A stretch of DNA of 64,000 nt from NCBI RefSeq assembly GCF_025244905.1, contig NZ_CP104285.1, forward strand, positions 1,364,001-1,428,000, written 5' to 3'. Positions 1 through 7,580 of the stretch are shown here, piece after piece; positions within the stretch are counted from its first letter, which is position 1; every line of letters starts with the position of its first letter. This stretch comes from Enterobacter mori. Lineage in GTDB: Bacteria; Pseudomonadota; Gammaproteobacteria; Enterobacterales; Enterobacteriaceae. Position numbers and translations under genes: made by a program. The notes under the pieces were generated by a model that worked only from the letters and a program-made list of their open reading frames with translations, did no database searches and was not told where the DNA came from.

Positions 1-1
1 G

Positions 2-367
2 AGCAGCATCCTGAAAGTGAGCGTACTGGAACACCATCCGCACTACGCGATGACCGCGCTGGCGCTGGGCGATCAGCATCTTTGGGTCAATAAGATCGAC
101 AAACCGTTACAGTCCGCGCTGCGTATTCGTATTCAGGCGTCGGACGTCTCGCTGGTGCTGCAGCCGCCGCTGCAAACCAGTATCCGAAATATTCTTCGTG
201 CCAAAGTGGCCGAGTGTTTTGACGATAACGGGCAGGTGGAAGTGAAGCTTGAGGTTGGCAGCAGGACGCTCTGGGCGCGCATCAGCCCGTGGGCCAGGGA
301 TGAGTTAGGCATCAAACCCGGCCTGTGGCTTTACGCGCAAATCAAGAGCGTCTCGATCACCGCCTGA
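2..367 (+). CDS. modC: ModC, molybdate ABC transporter ATPase (3' part)
   Basis: Only the last 121 codons are in the window; the frame is open from base 2, so the gene is cut at its 5' end by the window edge. The visible part is the C-terminal molybdate-binding (TOBE/Mop-like) domain, with the ending [17 protein letters not shown] typical of enterobacterial ModC. The nucleotide-binding domain with its Walker motifs lies outside. ModC energises molybdate uptake with ModA and ModB at the inner membrane. It ends directly against the convergent ybhA with no intergenic base. Molybdate supply fits the moa operon found 21 kb further on. Confidence 0.95.
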   Translation, partial: SSILKVSVLEHHPHYAMTALALGDQHLWVNKIDKPLQSALRIRIQASDVSLVLQPPLQTSIRNILRAKVAECFDDNGQVEVKLEVGSRTLWARISPWARDELGIKPGLWLYAQIKSVSITA

Positions 368-1186
368 TTACAGCAGGTGGGTATAAATGTACTGCGCGAT
401 GCTGTCGGTGGTGTTATCGCCGATCACCACGTCAGCGCGCGCTTTGACCGCGTCGTCGGCATTGCCCATCGCTACGCCCGTTCCTGCGGCTTCCAGCATG
501 CTGATGTCGTTGTAGTTATCACCAAAGGCGATCACATCCTGCATCGACCCGCCCTGAGATTCCACAAACTGCGTCAGGCGTTTGCCTTTGCTGTTACCTT
601 TGCGGGCAATATCCACCTGATCGTGCCACGACCATTCGCACTCCAGACCCAGCGTCTCCTCGACGTGCTTCGCAAACGCATTCAGTTTGGTGGTGTCTTC
701 ATCCGTCAGAGCGAATTTCCAGATAGCCTCAACGTCCTGTGCCGCCTGACGCAGAGAGGAAACCTGCGTAAAGACGGGGCGCTGCGCTTCTGGCAGGGAA
801 AGCGCCCAGTTGCTGGTGCGTACCACATGGCCGGTCGGGCGCTCGTACATCATCGCGTTATCCACGTACATCAGGCCGTGAATGGCGTGCTCATCCAGCA
901 GATCAATCAATTGCAGCGCTTGCGGAACCGGCAGCGGATCGGATGCCAAAACCTTTTTTGCCTGATAATCATACAAATAGGTGCCGTTACAACAAATTGC
1001 AGGTGTATCTAACGCCAGTGCCTGATAAAAAGGATGAATGGCAACGTGATGTCGACCCGTTACGATAAGGAGTTGATATCCCACTTCCTGCGCGCGTTTA
1101 AGCGCTTCAAGAGAAGAGGGGAGCAGGGTTTTCTGAGGGGGAAGTAATGTTCCGTCTAAATCCAGTGCAATCACACGCGAGGTCAT
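368..1186 (-). CDS. ybhA: YbhA, HAD-family sugar/pyridoxal phosphatase
   Basis: 272 aa, the normal length for this Cof-type (class IIB) haloacid dehalogenase phosphatase. Motif I is DLDGTLL at residues 9-15 with the nucleophile Asp9 and general acid Asp11; motif II is the Thr of LLIVTGRH near residue 43; motif IV is AFGDNYNDISML near the C-terminus, which binds Mg. In E. coli the family member acts on pyridoxal 5'-phosphate and sugar phosphates (family knowledge). It is a soluble cytoplasmic enzyme. It is divergent from pgl across a 140 bp gap and convergent with modC. Confidence 0.93.
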   Translation of the reverse strand: MTSRVIALDLDGTLLPPQKTLLPSSLEALKRAQEVGYQLLIVTGRHHVAIHPFYQALALDTPAICCNGTYLYDYQAKKVLASDPLPVPQALQLIDLLDEHAIHGLMYVDNAMMYERPTGHVVRTSNWALSLPEAQRPVFTQVSSLRQAAQDVEAIWKFALTDEDTTKLNAFAKHVEETLGLECEWSWHDQVDIARKGNSKGKRLTQFVESQGGSMQDVIAFGDNYNDISMLEAAGTGVAMGNADDAVKARADVVIGDNTTDSIAQYIYTHLL

Positions 1187-1326
1187 TTGTTCTTCCGGGT
1201 TAATGTTGAATTTTAGGTCTCAGGGGATGTTACACCGAGAGTAAATCGCTGCAAAATTCCTGGCTAAAATTCAGCATTCACCGTTAAAAATAATCACTTT
1301 CACGTGCAGTGAGGAAAGGAGTATTC

Positions 1327-2322
1327 ATGAAACAAACCGTTTATACCGCCAGTCCTGAAAGTCAGCAGATCCACGTCTGGCGTTTGAATGCAGAAGGTTC
1401 GCTCACGCTGGTTCAGGTTGTTGATGTTCCGGGGCAAGTACAGCCAATGGTCGTCAGCCCGGATAAACGTTTTCTCTACGTTGGCGTGCGTCCTGAGTTC
1501 CGCGTGCTGGCGTACCGTATCTCCCCCGATGATGGCGCACTGACCTACACCGCCGAAGCACCTTTGCCGGGCAGCCCGACCCACATCTCTACCGATCGTA
1601 AAGGCAACTTTGTCTTCAGCGGCTCCTATAACGCGGGCTGTGTCAGCGTAACGCGTCTGGAAAATGGCATTCCGGTCGAAACCGTGGATGTGGTGGAAGG
1701 GCTTGAAGGCTGCCACTCGGCGAATATCTCTCCGGACAACCGTACGCTGTGGGTGCCTGCGCTGAAGCAGGATCGTATCTGCCTGTTCACCCTGAGCGAT
1801 GACGGGCATCTGGTGGCGCAAAACCCTGCTGAAGTGACGACCGTAGAAGGCGCGGGTCCGCGCCATATGGTCTTCCACCCGAACCAGCAATATGCGTATG
1901 TGGTTAACGAACTGAACAGCTCAGTAGACGTGTGGGAATTGAAAGATCCAAACGGTCAGATTGAGTGCGTGCAAACGCTGGATATGATGCCGTCTGACTT
2001 CTCCGACACCCGCTGGGCGGCCGATATTCACATTACGCCGGATGGCCGTCATCTGTATGCGTGCGATCGTACCTCCAGCCTGATTACCGTGTTTAGCGTC
2101 TCTGAAGACGGCAGCGTGCTCGCAATTGAAGGCTTCCAGCCAACGGAAACCCAGCCGCGCGGCTTTAATATCGATCACAGCGGCAAATACCTGATTGCGG
2201 CGGGGCAGAAATCCCACCATATCGCGCTGTATGAAATTAAAGGCGAGCAGGGGCTGCTGGAAGAGAAAGGGCGTTATGCCGTCGGCCAGGGGCCAATGTG
2301 GGTAGTGGTAAACGCTCACTAA
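1327..2322 (+). CDS. pgl: 6-phosphogluconolactonase
   Basis: 331 aa, the usual length. This is the beta-propeller type of lactonase (formerly YbhE), which hydrolyses 6-phosphogluconolactone in the second step of the oxidative pentose phosphate pathway. The start [18 protein letters not shown] was chosen over an in-frame codon 18 bp upstream because AGGAAAGGAG lies just before this ATG and it matches the known family start. Repeated HxxxSPD-type strands ([30 protein letters not shown]) mark the propeller blades. A strong hairpin terminator follows; it is bidirectional and appears to be shared with a divergent small RNA. Confidence 0.96.
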   Translation: MKQTVYTASPESQQIHVWRLNAEGSLTLVQVVDVPGQVQPMVVSPDKRFLYVGVRPEFRVLAYRISPDDGALTYTAEAPLPGSPTHISTDRKGNFVFSGSYNAGCVSVTRLENGIPVETVDVVEGLEGCHSANISPDNRTLWVPALKQDRICLFTLSDDGHLVAQNPAEVTTVEGAGPRHMVFHPNQQYAYVVNELNSSVDVWELKDPNGQIECVQTLDMMPSDFSDTRWAADIHITPDGRHLYACDRTSSLITVFSVSEDGSVLAIEGFQPTETQPRGFNIDHSGKYLIAAGQKSHHIALYEIKGEQGLLEEKGRYAVGQGPMWVVVNAH

Positions 2323-2333
2323 GCGGCTAAAAC

Positions 2334-2362
2334 AAAAAACCTCGCGAATGCGAGGTTTTTTT
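2334..2362. terminator. Bidirectional terminator shared by pgl and the IstR-like sRNA
   Basis: Perfect 6-bp stem CCTCGC (2340-2345) / GCGAGG (2350-2355) around GAAT, with seven T on the plus side (2356-2362) and six A at 2334-2339, which become a U-run on the minus strand. It therefore works for pgl (+) and for the sRNA read leftward (-). Confidence 0.85.
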
Positions 2363-2382
2363 ATGCCCGGTGGTAGCCGGGT

Positions 2383-2405
2383 GAGCACATCAAAACGTAA
2401 CCAAC
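2383..2405 (+). repeat. Direct repeat copy 1 (antitoxin side)
   Basis: 23 nt beginning GAGCACATCAAAAC, then G, then TAACCAAC. The second copy is at 2674-2696 and differs only at the fifteenth base (G here, A there). Because this copy is transcribed on the minus strand in the predicted sRNA, the direct repeat amounts to antisense complementarity between the sRNA and the toxin mRNA. Confidence 0.9.
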
Positions 2406-2411
2406 CTGAAC

Positions 2412-2440
2412 ATCATAATATTGGCTTAAGGCGATGTAAA
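2412..2440 (-). promoter_or_regulatory. Predicted constitutive promoter of the IstR-like sRNA
   Basis: On the minus strand: -35 TTTACA, 17-bp spacer, -10 TATGAT. No LexA box overlaps it, consistent with constitutive antitoxin expression. Confidence 0.65.
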
Positions 2441-2546
2441 TTCATCGTCAAAGAAGAAAAGAGAACACGGAATGTTCAGAGATTATCATTTGCATAAAAA
2501 TCAGTAAGTTAATTGATTTTTCTTTATAAATTCCGAAACTGGTTTT

Positions 2547-2566
2547 ATCTGTTTTTATGTACAGTA
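2547..2566. promoter_or_regulatory. LexA (SOS) box of the tisB-like gene
   Basis: ATCTGTTTTTATGTACAGTA has the CTG-N10-CAG core and matches the LexA consensus closely, including the outer T and A of CTGT...ACAG. It lies between the divergent predicted sRNA and the toxin mRNA. A possible -10 TATCAT for the toxin mRNA is at 2576-2581, so a start near 2588 would be expected. Confidence 0.85.
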
Positions 2567-2641
2567 GTGATTTGATATCATTCTGTCCGTTGGTTCGATG
2601 TGTGGCAGTTCCGCAATGCAGGATCCTATTTAAGTCCTGGT

Positions 2642-2659
2642 CGTCGGGTGGTGCCGACG
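2642..2659 (+). other. Leader hairpin upstream of the sRNA pairing site
   Basis: Perfect stem CGTCGG / CCGACG with a 6-nt loop, 15 nt before the sRNA pairing site in the predicted toxin mRNA. In the E. coli tisB mRNA, 5' structures control access of ribosomes to an upstream standby site (family knowledge); this hairpin could play that role. Confidence 0.5.
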
Positions 2660-2673
2660 GTGCCTAAACTGCG

Positions 2674-2696
2674 GAGCACATCAAAACATAACCAAC
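2674..2696 (+). promoter_or_regulatory. sRNA pairing (standby) site in the tisB-like leader; direct repeat copy 2
   Basis: Copy 2 of the 23-nt repeat at 2383-2405, 22 of 23 identical. It lies about 180 nt upstream of the tisB-like Shine-Dalgarno sequence. In E. coli, IstR-1 binds a site roughly 100 nt upstream of the tisB ribosome binding site and blocks ribosome standby (from memory). Here an ERIC element of about 123 bp lies between the two and accounts for the greater distance. Confidence 0.75.
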
Positions 2697-2748
2697 ACAC
2701 CTCTGGTGACAGGCAGCGGAAAGGTAAATCAGAGGAGAAGTGCTCCTG

Positions 2749-2871
2749 TACCCTCAATGATTCGAGTTTCAGGAAGGCGGCAAACGAGTGAAGTCCCAGG
2801 AGCGTACATAAGTACGTGACTGGGGTGAACGAGTGTAGCCAACGCACCTGAAACTTGAAGTATGACGGGTA
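2749..2871 (+). repeat. ERIC element
   Basis: A full-length enterobacterial repetitive intergenic consensus element of about 123 bp. The core reads AGTCCCAGGAGCGTACATAA then GTACGTGACTGGGGTGA, close to the two standard ERIC primer sites, and it ends CTTGAAGTATGACGGGTA. Terminal TACCC / GGGTA form the inverted ends. It sits inside the predicted leader of the tisB-like mRNA and ends 5 nt before its Shine-Dalgarno sequence. Confidence 0.95.
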
Positions 2872-2889
2872 ATATCAAAGGAGTGGCGT

Positions 2890-2979
2890 ATGAGCGGTGT
2901 GGAATGGGCAATTCTGTTCCTGCAACTCATGGTTGCGATTATGCAACTATTGGATGCGTATCTTAAGTTTGGTGCCTGA
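2890..2979 (+). CDS. tisB: TisB-like SOS-induced membrane toxin, 29 aa
   Basis: ATG at 2890 preceded by AAAGGAG at 2877-2883 with a 6-nt spacer; stop TGA at 2977-2979. The peptide is MSGVEWAILF then LQLMVAIMQL then LDAYLKFGA. E. coli TisB, as I recall it, is also 29 aa, and 16 positions agree, including A7 I8 L9, V15 A16, QLLDA (19-23) and L25 K26. TisB inserts in the inner membrane, dissipates the proton motive force and promotes persister formation under SOS (family knowledge). Supporting context: a LexA box upstream, an antisense-complementary sRNA and a terminator after it. Odd: TisB Lys12 and Lys29 are Gln and Ala here. An unrelated small hydrophobic peptide is possible, but the whole locus layout argues against that. 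Confidence 0.85.
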   Translation: MSGVEWAILFLQLMVAIMQLLDAYLKFGA

Positions 2980-2994
2980 CGCATTCAGTCGCAG

Positions 2995-3025
2995 TAAAAA
3001 GGGGGATTAAAACTCCCCCTTTTAC
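2995..3025. terminator. Terminator after tisB-like gene and ybhC
   Basis: AAAAGGGGGA...TCCCCCTTTT inverted repeat, A-rich before and T-rich after, so it can end both the tisB-like mRNA (+) and ybhC (-), which converge here. Confidence 0.85.
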
Positions 3026-3032
3026 TCTCATC

Positions 3033-4316
3033 TTACTGCTTCGGCTCAGCAACCACTTTGCTACCCAGACCGCGGTTGTTGTACTCCCACATGCGGTTGA
3101 AGTTAGCGTCGTTCAGGTTGCGCTGCACGTTCCCTTTATCGTCCACCGCACCGGTATTGCCGGAGAACGGACGTTTGGAGATCGCAGCATCAGCCCACGG
3201 CTTCGCCATGTTGAAGCCTTCGTTGATCACGCTATCGCGGATCACGACCTGGCCGTTAGTGGCAGAGTCCACGTCCAGGGAGCGTCCCAGCTGCGCCACG
3301 CCGTCACCGGCAGCGTTAAAGCGGCTGTTCACGGCCAGGAAGCCGTAGAAGAGGTTAGACTGAGTTGCCGGAGCAAACACGTAACCTTCCTGCTGAGTAC
3401 GTGAATTCACCACGCGGAAATCGGTGTTATCGAATACCACCGCGCCACGACCAGAGACCAGGTCCACGTCGCCTTCAACGTAGCTGTTGGTCACCAGGGT
3501 ACGGGTCAGGCGGTTATTCTGCAGGGTGTTCTGCACGCCGCTATTGGTGACGAAGAAGGTGTTCTGGCGACCCAGAATATTCACCTTGTTAATCTGTACC
3601 TTGTCGCCATCGCTGCGCAGAGCCACGGCCTGATGATTACCCGCGTCAACGCTGTCACCCAGGGTATTTTGAATGGTCAGGTTCTGCAATTGCAGACCGT
3701 TATTCTGCGACCAGACCACCGCTGAACACATCACGCCAACGGTGGCGGTGCGCTTGCTCTGGCAGTTATCAAACATATACCACGCAGGTTTCCCCGGCAT
3801 ATATTTACCGGCCGGGTTCACCAGGCGACGCCAGGTGGTGGTGTCGATTTCGGAATCAATCGCCAGACCAATTTTCACATCGAGCGCTTTTTCACCCAGA
3901 CCATAAATCGTAATGCTGCCCGGCGCCGCTGGCACGTAAACGGTACCTTCGTATTCACCAGGCAGGATCGCGATGTACTGACGCGATGCACTGTGTTTAG
4001 TGATAGCCGCGTCAACTGCCGCCTGGATAGAAGTATGGGTCACGCCCTGCGCTCCGGCCGGACCCACAACGAAGTCTGGCTGTTTTGGCAGGGTAATAGA
4101 AGATGGCGTCCACGCTGCAGCATTGGGATCCATCGCCGTGAAGTAGCGCGCCTGGGTGAAGTTTTTCGCTTCATCAGCGGACAGGATCGGGCGAGATGAG
4201 GTACCCGGCGCAACCTGCTCAGAAGGTCGCTGATCCGGCGGGGTTGAGCTGCAAGCGGATAAAGTCACGCCAAAGGCAAGTGCTAACGCCAGACGGGAAA
4301 TCCTGGAAATGTTCAA
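3033..4316 (-). CDS. ybhC: YbhC, pectinesterase-fold outer membrane lipoprotein
   Basis: 427 aa, the normal length. A lipoprotein signal peptide ends in LSAC with the lipidated Cys at residue 22, followed by SSTPPDQ, so outer-membrane sorting is likely. The rest is a pectinesterase-type right-handed beta-helix (for example IYGLGEK, QNTLGDSVDAGNHQAVALR, EGDVDLVSGRG). The E. coli relative is an outer membrane lipoprotein reported to have acyl-CoA thioesterase activity, so pectin is not necessarily the substrate (family knowledge). It is divergent from the hut operon. Confidence 0.93.
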   Translation of the reverse strand: MNISRISRLALALAFGVTLSACSSTPPDQRPSEQVAPGTSSRPILSADEAKNFTQARYFTAMDPNAAAWTPSSITLPKQPDFVVGPAGAQGVTHTSIQAAVDAAITKHSASRQYIAILPGEYEGTVYVPAAPGSITIYGLGEKALDVKIGLAIDSEIDTTTWRRLVNPAGKYMPGKPAWYMFDNCQSKRTATVGVMCSAVVWSQNNGLQLQNLTIQNTLGDSVDAGNHQAVALRSDGDKVQINKVNILGRQNTFFVTNSGVQNTLQNNRLTRTLVTNSYVEGDVDLVSGRGAVVFDNTDFRVVNSRTQQEGYVFAPATQSNLFYGFLAVNSRFNAAGDGVAQLGRSLDVDSATNGQVVIRDSVINEGFNMAKPWADAAISKRPFSGNTGAVDDKGNVQRNLNDANFNRMWEYNNRGLGSKVVAEPKQ

Positions 4317-4479
4317 GGTGAAGCTCCTGGGTATGCAAGTCTTAACGGGATAGACGAAATAGCCTGCTTTTTTATACTAAGTTGAGCGAAACGGGAAGAT
4401 AAAAAGGGTAAAAGTTGCGTTTTTCCCCGCAGGGGACGGGGAAGTCATCACAAATAAATAACATTTTCCATGAATGCGG

Positions 4480-4510
4480 TTGACACCAGGCAGCAGATGA
4501 AAATAAATGT
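4480..4510 (+). promoter_or_regulatory. Predicted hutI promoter
   Basis: -35 TTGACA at 4480-4485 and an AT-rich -10 (ATAAAT) at 4503-4508 with a 17-bp spacer. The HutC operator at 4508-4519 would cover the start site. Confidence 0.5.
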
Positions 4511-4519
4511 CTATACAAC
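4508..4519. promoter_or_regulatory. HutC operator upstream of hutI
   Basis: TGTCTATACAAC shares the 11-mer TGTCTATACAA exactly with the hutU operator at 7526-7539. It lies 22 bp before hutI. Urocanate relieves HutC repression in the family. Confidence 0.75.
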
Positions 4520-4540
4520 CCATGACAAGTTGGAATTCCC

Positions 4541-5764
4541 ATGCAGCAGCTTCATCCCGACGATGTGATATGGCGAAATGCGCGGCTGGCAACAATGGTT
4601 GCTGGCGAGCCGGAACCTTATGGCCTGAAAGAACAACACGCTCTGGTGGTCAGGGACCAAACCCTTCTGGCCGTTGCTCCTGAGTCTGAACTGCCTTCTG
4701 GACACCGTCACAGCGTCGATCTTCAGGGACGTCTGGTCACGCCAGGCCTGATTGACTGCCATACCCATCTGGTGTTTGGCGGCGATCGCGCGGCGGAGTG
4801 GGAGCAGCGTCTGAACGGTGTTTCTTACCAGACCATCAGCGCACAGGGGGGTGGGATTAACGCCACCGTGACGGCGACGCGCAGCAGCTCGCCGGAAACC
4901 CTGCTTGAACTGGCGCAACGGCGGCTCCAGCGTCTGATGAATGAAGGTGTGACAACGGTTGAAATCAAATCGGGATACGGGCTAAACGCCGAAGCCGAAG
5001 AGAAGATGCTGCAGGTCGCGCGCCAGCTGAGCCTCAATAACCCGATCGATATCAGCCCAACGCTGCTGGCGGCCCATGCGGTTCCGGGGGAATACCGGCA
5101 GGATCCGGATGCGTACCTCACGTTGGTCTGCGAGCAGATCCTGCCCACGCTGTGGCAAAAAGAGTTATTTGAAGCCGTCGACGTGTTTTGTGAAAACGTC
5201 GGCTTTACCCCGTCGCAAACCGAGCGCCTCTTCCAGGCAGCCACCGCGCTCGGTATCCCGGTGAAAGGCCATGTCGAACAGCTGTCGAATCAGGGCGGAG
5301 CGGCGCTGGTCAGCCAGTATAAGGGGCTATCGGCCGATCATATTGAGTATCTCGACGTCGCGGGCGTGCAGGCGATGGCGGAAAGCGGCACGGTTGCCGT
5401 CCTGTTGCCAGGTGCGTTCTATTTTCTTCAGGAGCGCCAGCGCCCGCCGGTTGAACAGCTCAGAAAACAGGGTGTCCCGATGGCCGTCGCCACCGACTAC
5501 AACCCCGGCACCAGCCCGTTTGCCAGCCTGCACCTGGCGATGAACATGGCCTGCGTCCAGTTTGGCCTGACACCGGAAGAGGCCTGGGCTGGCGTGACGC
5601 GACACGCGGCACAGGCGCTGGGGCGCGGCGCCACGCACGGGCAATTAAAGGCCGGATACGTGGCGGATTTTATCGTCTGGGATGCACAACATCCGGTGGA
5701 GATGGTTTATGAGCCGGGACGTAATCCTTTGTATCAACGCGTATTTCGGGGGAAAGCGCTATGA
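4541..5764 (+). CDS. hutI: Imidazolonepropionase
   Basis: 407 aa. Third enzyme of histidine degradation: hydrolyses 4-imidazolone-5-propanoate to N-formimidoyl-L-glutamate. It is an amidohydrolase-superfamily metalloenzyme; the metal motif HTH ([17 protein letters not shown]) is near residue 74, with further ligands in [18 protein letters not shown] and the late Asp of [10 protein letters not shown]. The start was chosen by similarity to Klebsiella HutI; the Shine-Dalgarno is weak. It heads the hutIGC transcript, with a HutC operator just upstream, and overlaps hutG by 4 bp (ATGA). Confidence 0.96.
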   Translation: MQQLHPDDVIWRNARLATMVAGEPEPYGLKEQHALVVRDQTLLAVAPESELPSGHRHSVDLQGRLVTPGLIDCHTHLVFGGDRAAEWEQRLNGVSYQTISAQGGGINATVTATRSSSPETLLELAQRRLQRLMNEGVTTVEIKSGYGLNAEAEEKMLQVARQLSLNNPIDISPTLLAAHAVPGEYRQDPDAYLTLVCEQILPTLWQKELFEAVDVFCENVGFTPSQTERLFQAATALGIPVKGHVEQLSNQGGAALVSQYKGLSADHIEYLDVAGVQAMAESGTVAVLLPGAFYFLQERQRPPVEQLRKQGVPMAVATDYNPGTSPFASLHLAMNMACVQFGLTPEEAWAGVTRHAAQALGRGATHGQLKAGYVADFIVWDAQHPVEMVYEPGRNPLYQRVFRGKAL

Positions 5765-6699
5765 CACTGTGGCGGTCCACCTCACCGCAGATCTGGCAGG
5801 GGCGCGACGACAGCGCTGAAGCCACTAATGCAAAACGCATTTTCCAGACTATTCAGCAACGTGAACCGTTTTCACCTGCGCCTTCAGGCATTGGCCTGAT
5901 AGGCTTTGCATGTGATGAAGGGGTGAAGCGTAATCACGGCAGACCCGGCGCGGTGCAGGCACCCGATACGCTTCGCCAGGCGCTTGCGAACATGGCAAGC
6001 CATCAGGGACATGAGCGGCTTGTGGATATGGGCTCAATTTATGTCGAGGGCACAGATCTTGAAGCCGCGCAGCGGGCATTAAGCGATGCGGTAGTCGTAT
6101 GCCAGCAGTCCGGGATGCGCACGCTGGTTTTCGGCGGCGGGCATGAAACCGCGTGGGCGCACGGCCGCGGCGTGCTGGACGCTTTCCCGAGCGAGCGGGT
6201 TGCCATTATCAACCTTGATGCCCATCTCGATCTGCGCAAAGCCTACCAGGCCACGTCAGGCACGCCGTTTCGCCAGCTGGCGAATTACTGCGATGAGCGC
6301 GGGCGGGAATTTCAGTACGCCTGCTTTGGCGTGAGCCGGGCGGCGAATACGCTGGCGCTGTGGGATGAGGCGGAACGTCTGAACGTCACGCTGGTGGAAG
6401 ATCTCCACTTCAGACGCGATGCGCTGTCCGCGCTGGAAAAGGTGCTGGCGCAGGCCGATCGCGTCTACCTGACGATCGATCTGGACGTTCTCCCCGCGGG
6501 AGAAATGCCCGCCGTCTCGGCCCCTGCGGCACTGGGCATACCGGCGCTGGATCTTATGCCGGTCATCGAACGCATCTGCCGCAGTGGAAAACTGCAGGCC
6601 GCCGATCTGGTAGAATTTAACCCCCAGTACGACCGCGACGGGCAAGGCGCAAAGCTTGCCGCCCGTCTGGCCTGGCAAATTGCTCACTGGTGGGCATAA
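5761..6699 (+). CDS. hutG: Formimidoylglutamase
   Basis: 312 aa. Converts N-formimidoyl-L-glutamate to glutamate and formamide, the last step of the four-enzyme Hut pathway. It belongs to the arginase/agmatinase family; the binuclear Mn ligands are visible in [24 protein letters not shown] and TIDLDVLPA. It is translationally coupled to hutI (4-bp overlap) and followed 19 bp later by hutC. No unusual features. Confidence 0.96.
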   Translation: MTLWRSTSPQIWQGRDDSAEATNAKRIFQTIQQREPFSPAPSGIGLIGFACDEGVKRNHGRPGAVQAPDTLRQALANMASHQGHERLVDMGSIYVEGTDLEAAQRALSDAVVVCQQSGMRTLVFGGGHETAWAHGRGVLDAFPSERVAIINLDAHLDLRKAYQATSGTPFRQLANYCDERGREFQYACFGVSRAANTLALWDEAERLNVTLVEDLHFRRDALSALEKVLAQADRVYLTIDLDVLPAGEMPAVSAPAALGIPALDLMPVIERICRSGKLQAADLVEFNPQYDRDGQGAKLAARLAWQIAHWWA

Positions 6700-6718
6700 C
6701 ACTATTCAAGGAGTCACG

Positions 6719-7453
6719 ATGTTTTCACGCTCACCTCTGCCGCCGTCGAGCCCTCCCGCGCCTTTCTACGAAAAGGTGAAGCAGGCGATCAGCGAAAAAA
6801 TCGCCACCGGCGTCTGGCGACCGCACGATCGCATTCCGTCGGAGGCCGATCTGGTGGCGCAGTTTGGTTTTAGCCGCATGACCATCAACCGGGCGCTGCG
6901 TGAACTGACCGACGAAGGGCTTCTGGTACGCCTTCAGGGCGTGGGGACGTTTGTGGCGGAACCAAAAGGGCAGTCAGCCCTGTTTGAAATTCGCAGTATT
7001 GCCGATGAGATAACCTCGCGAAATCATCAGCACCGCTGTGAAGTGCTGGTGCTCGAAGAGACCCAGGCCAGCGCCGAGCAGGCCGTAGAGCTGAATGTCA
7101 AAGAGGGAAGCCGCATCTTCCACTCCGTGATGGTGCATTTCGAAAACGACATTCCGGTACAGATTGAAGATCGCTGCGTGAACGCTGACCGGATACCGGA
7201 CTATCTGAACCAGGATTACACCCAGACCACGCCGCATGCGTATCTCTCGCTCGTCGCCCCGCTGACGGAAGGGGAGCACATTGTGGAAGCGGTTCGCGCC
7301 ACGCCGCAGGAGTGCGAATTATTGCGCATCAAAGAGCACGATCCGTGCCTGCTTATTCGCCGCCGTACCTGGTCATCCTCGCAGATTGTATCGCATGCCA
7401 GGCTGCTGTTTCCCGGTAACCGTTACCGGCTGCAGGGCCATTTTATGTCATAA
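6719..7453 (+). CDS. hutC: Histidine utilization repressor HutC (GntR family)
   Basis: 244 aa. N-terminal GntR winged helix-turn-helix (roughly residues 15-80; ISEKIATGVW, FSRMTINRALRELTDEG, GVGTFVA) followed by a UTRA effector domain that in the family binds urocanate. The start at 6719 is chosen because AAGGAG lies 7 bp before it; an upstream in-frame start would run into hutG. HutC represses its own transcript (operator at 4508) and hutUH (operator at 7526). It is the last gene of hutIGC. Confidence 0.95.
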   Translation: MFSRSPLPPSSPPAPFYEKVKQAISEKIATGVWRPHDRIPSEADLVAQFGFSRMTINRALRELTDEGLLVRLQGVGTFVAEPKGQSALFEIRSIADEITSRNHQHRCEVLVLEETQASAEQAVELNVKEGSRIFHSVMVHFENDIPVQIEDRCVNADRIPDYLNQDYTQTTPHAYLSLVAPLTEGEHIVEAVRATPQECELLRIKEHDPCLLIRRRTWSSSQIVSHARLLFPGNRYRLQGHFMS

Positions 7454-7463
7454 GTTTTATAAG

Positions 7464-7496
7464 CGTGATCGCTAACGCAATATAACAAAATTGTAT
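7464..7496 (+). promoter_or_regulatory. Nac site and weak CRP-like site of the hutUH promoter
   Basis: ATAACAAAATTGTAT (7482-7496) fits the Nac consensus ATA-N9-TAT. CGTGA-N6-ACGCA at 7464-7479 is a weak CRP-like site. Their centres are about 17.5 bp apart, as with the CRP (-81.5) and Nac (-64) sites described for Klebsiella hutUH (from memory). This would place the start near 7553. Confidence 0.65.
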
Positions 7497-7525
7497 CTTT
7501 TTTGTTAAATACGACCTTGTGTGTG

Positions 7526-7539
7526 CTTGTCTATACAAG
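7526..7539. promoter_or_regulatory. HutC operator of hutUH
   Basis: CTTGTCTATACAAG is a near-perfect palindrome overlapping the expected promoter of hutU, with the same TGTCTATACAA core as the hutI operator. Confidence 0.85.
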
Positions 7540-7580
7540 TATATCTTAATGCATCATCTGTCCCGTATGAGGAGCACACA

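Larger units (their letters stand above)
2334..2406 (-). ncRNA. istR: IstR-like antitoxin small RNA (predicted)
   Basis: A predicted RNA of about 73 nt read leftward. Its promoter has a -35 TTTACA (plus-strand TGTAAA, 2435-2440), a 17-bp spacer and a -10 TATGAT (plus-strand 2412-2417), putting the start near 2405-2406. The RNA would then begin with the complement of 2383-2405, a 23-nt stretch that recurs at 2674-2696 in the tisB-like mRNA leader with one difference. The sRNA can therefore pair with that mRNA over 22 of 23 bases. A hairpin (CCCGG...CCGGG) and the shared terminator complete it. Length, 5' pairing region and divergent arrangement match IstR-1 of E. coli (about 75 nt, from memory). 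Prediction only; transcription is not shown. Confidence 0.78.

Noticed and set aside
2600..2791. 63-codon ORF in the tisB-like leader (possible tisA counterpart)
   Set aside because: No clear Shine-Dalgarno, and it runs into the ERIC element. In E. coli the tisA frame is not translated. Kept as untranslated leader.
2626..2984. Several minus-strand ORFs of 60-73 codons over the ERIC region
   Set aside because: They arise from the ERIC repeat and lack start signals.
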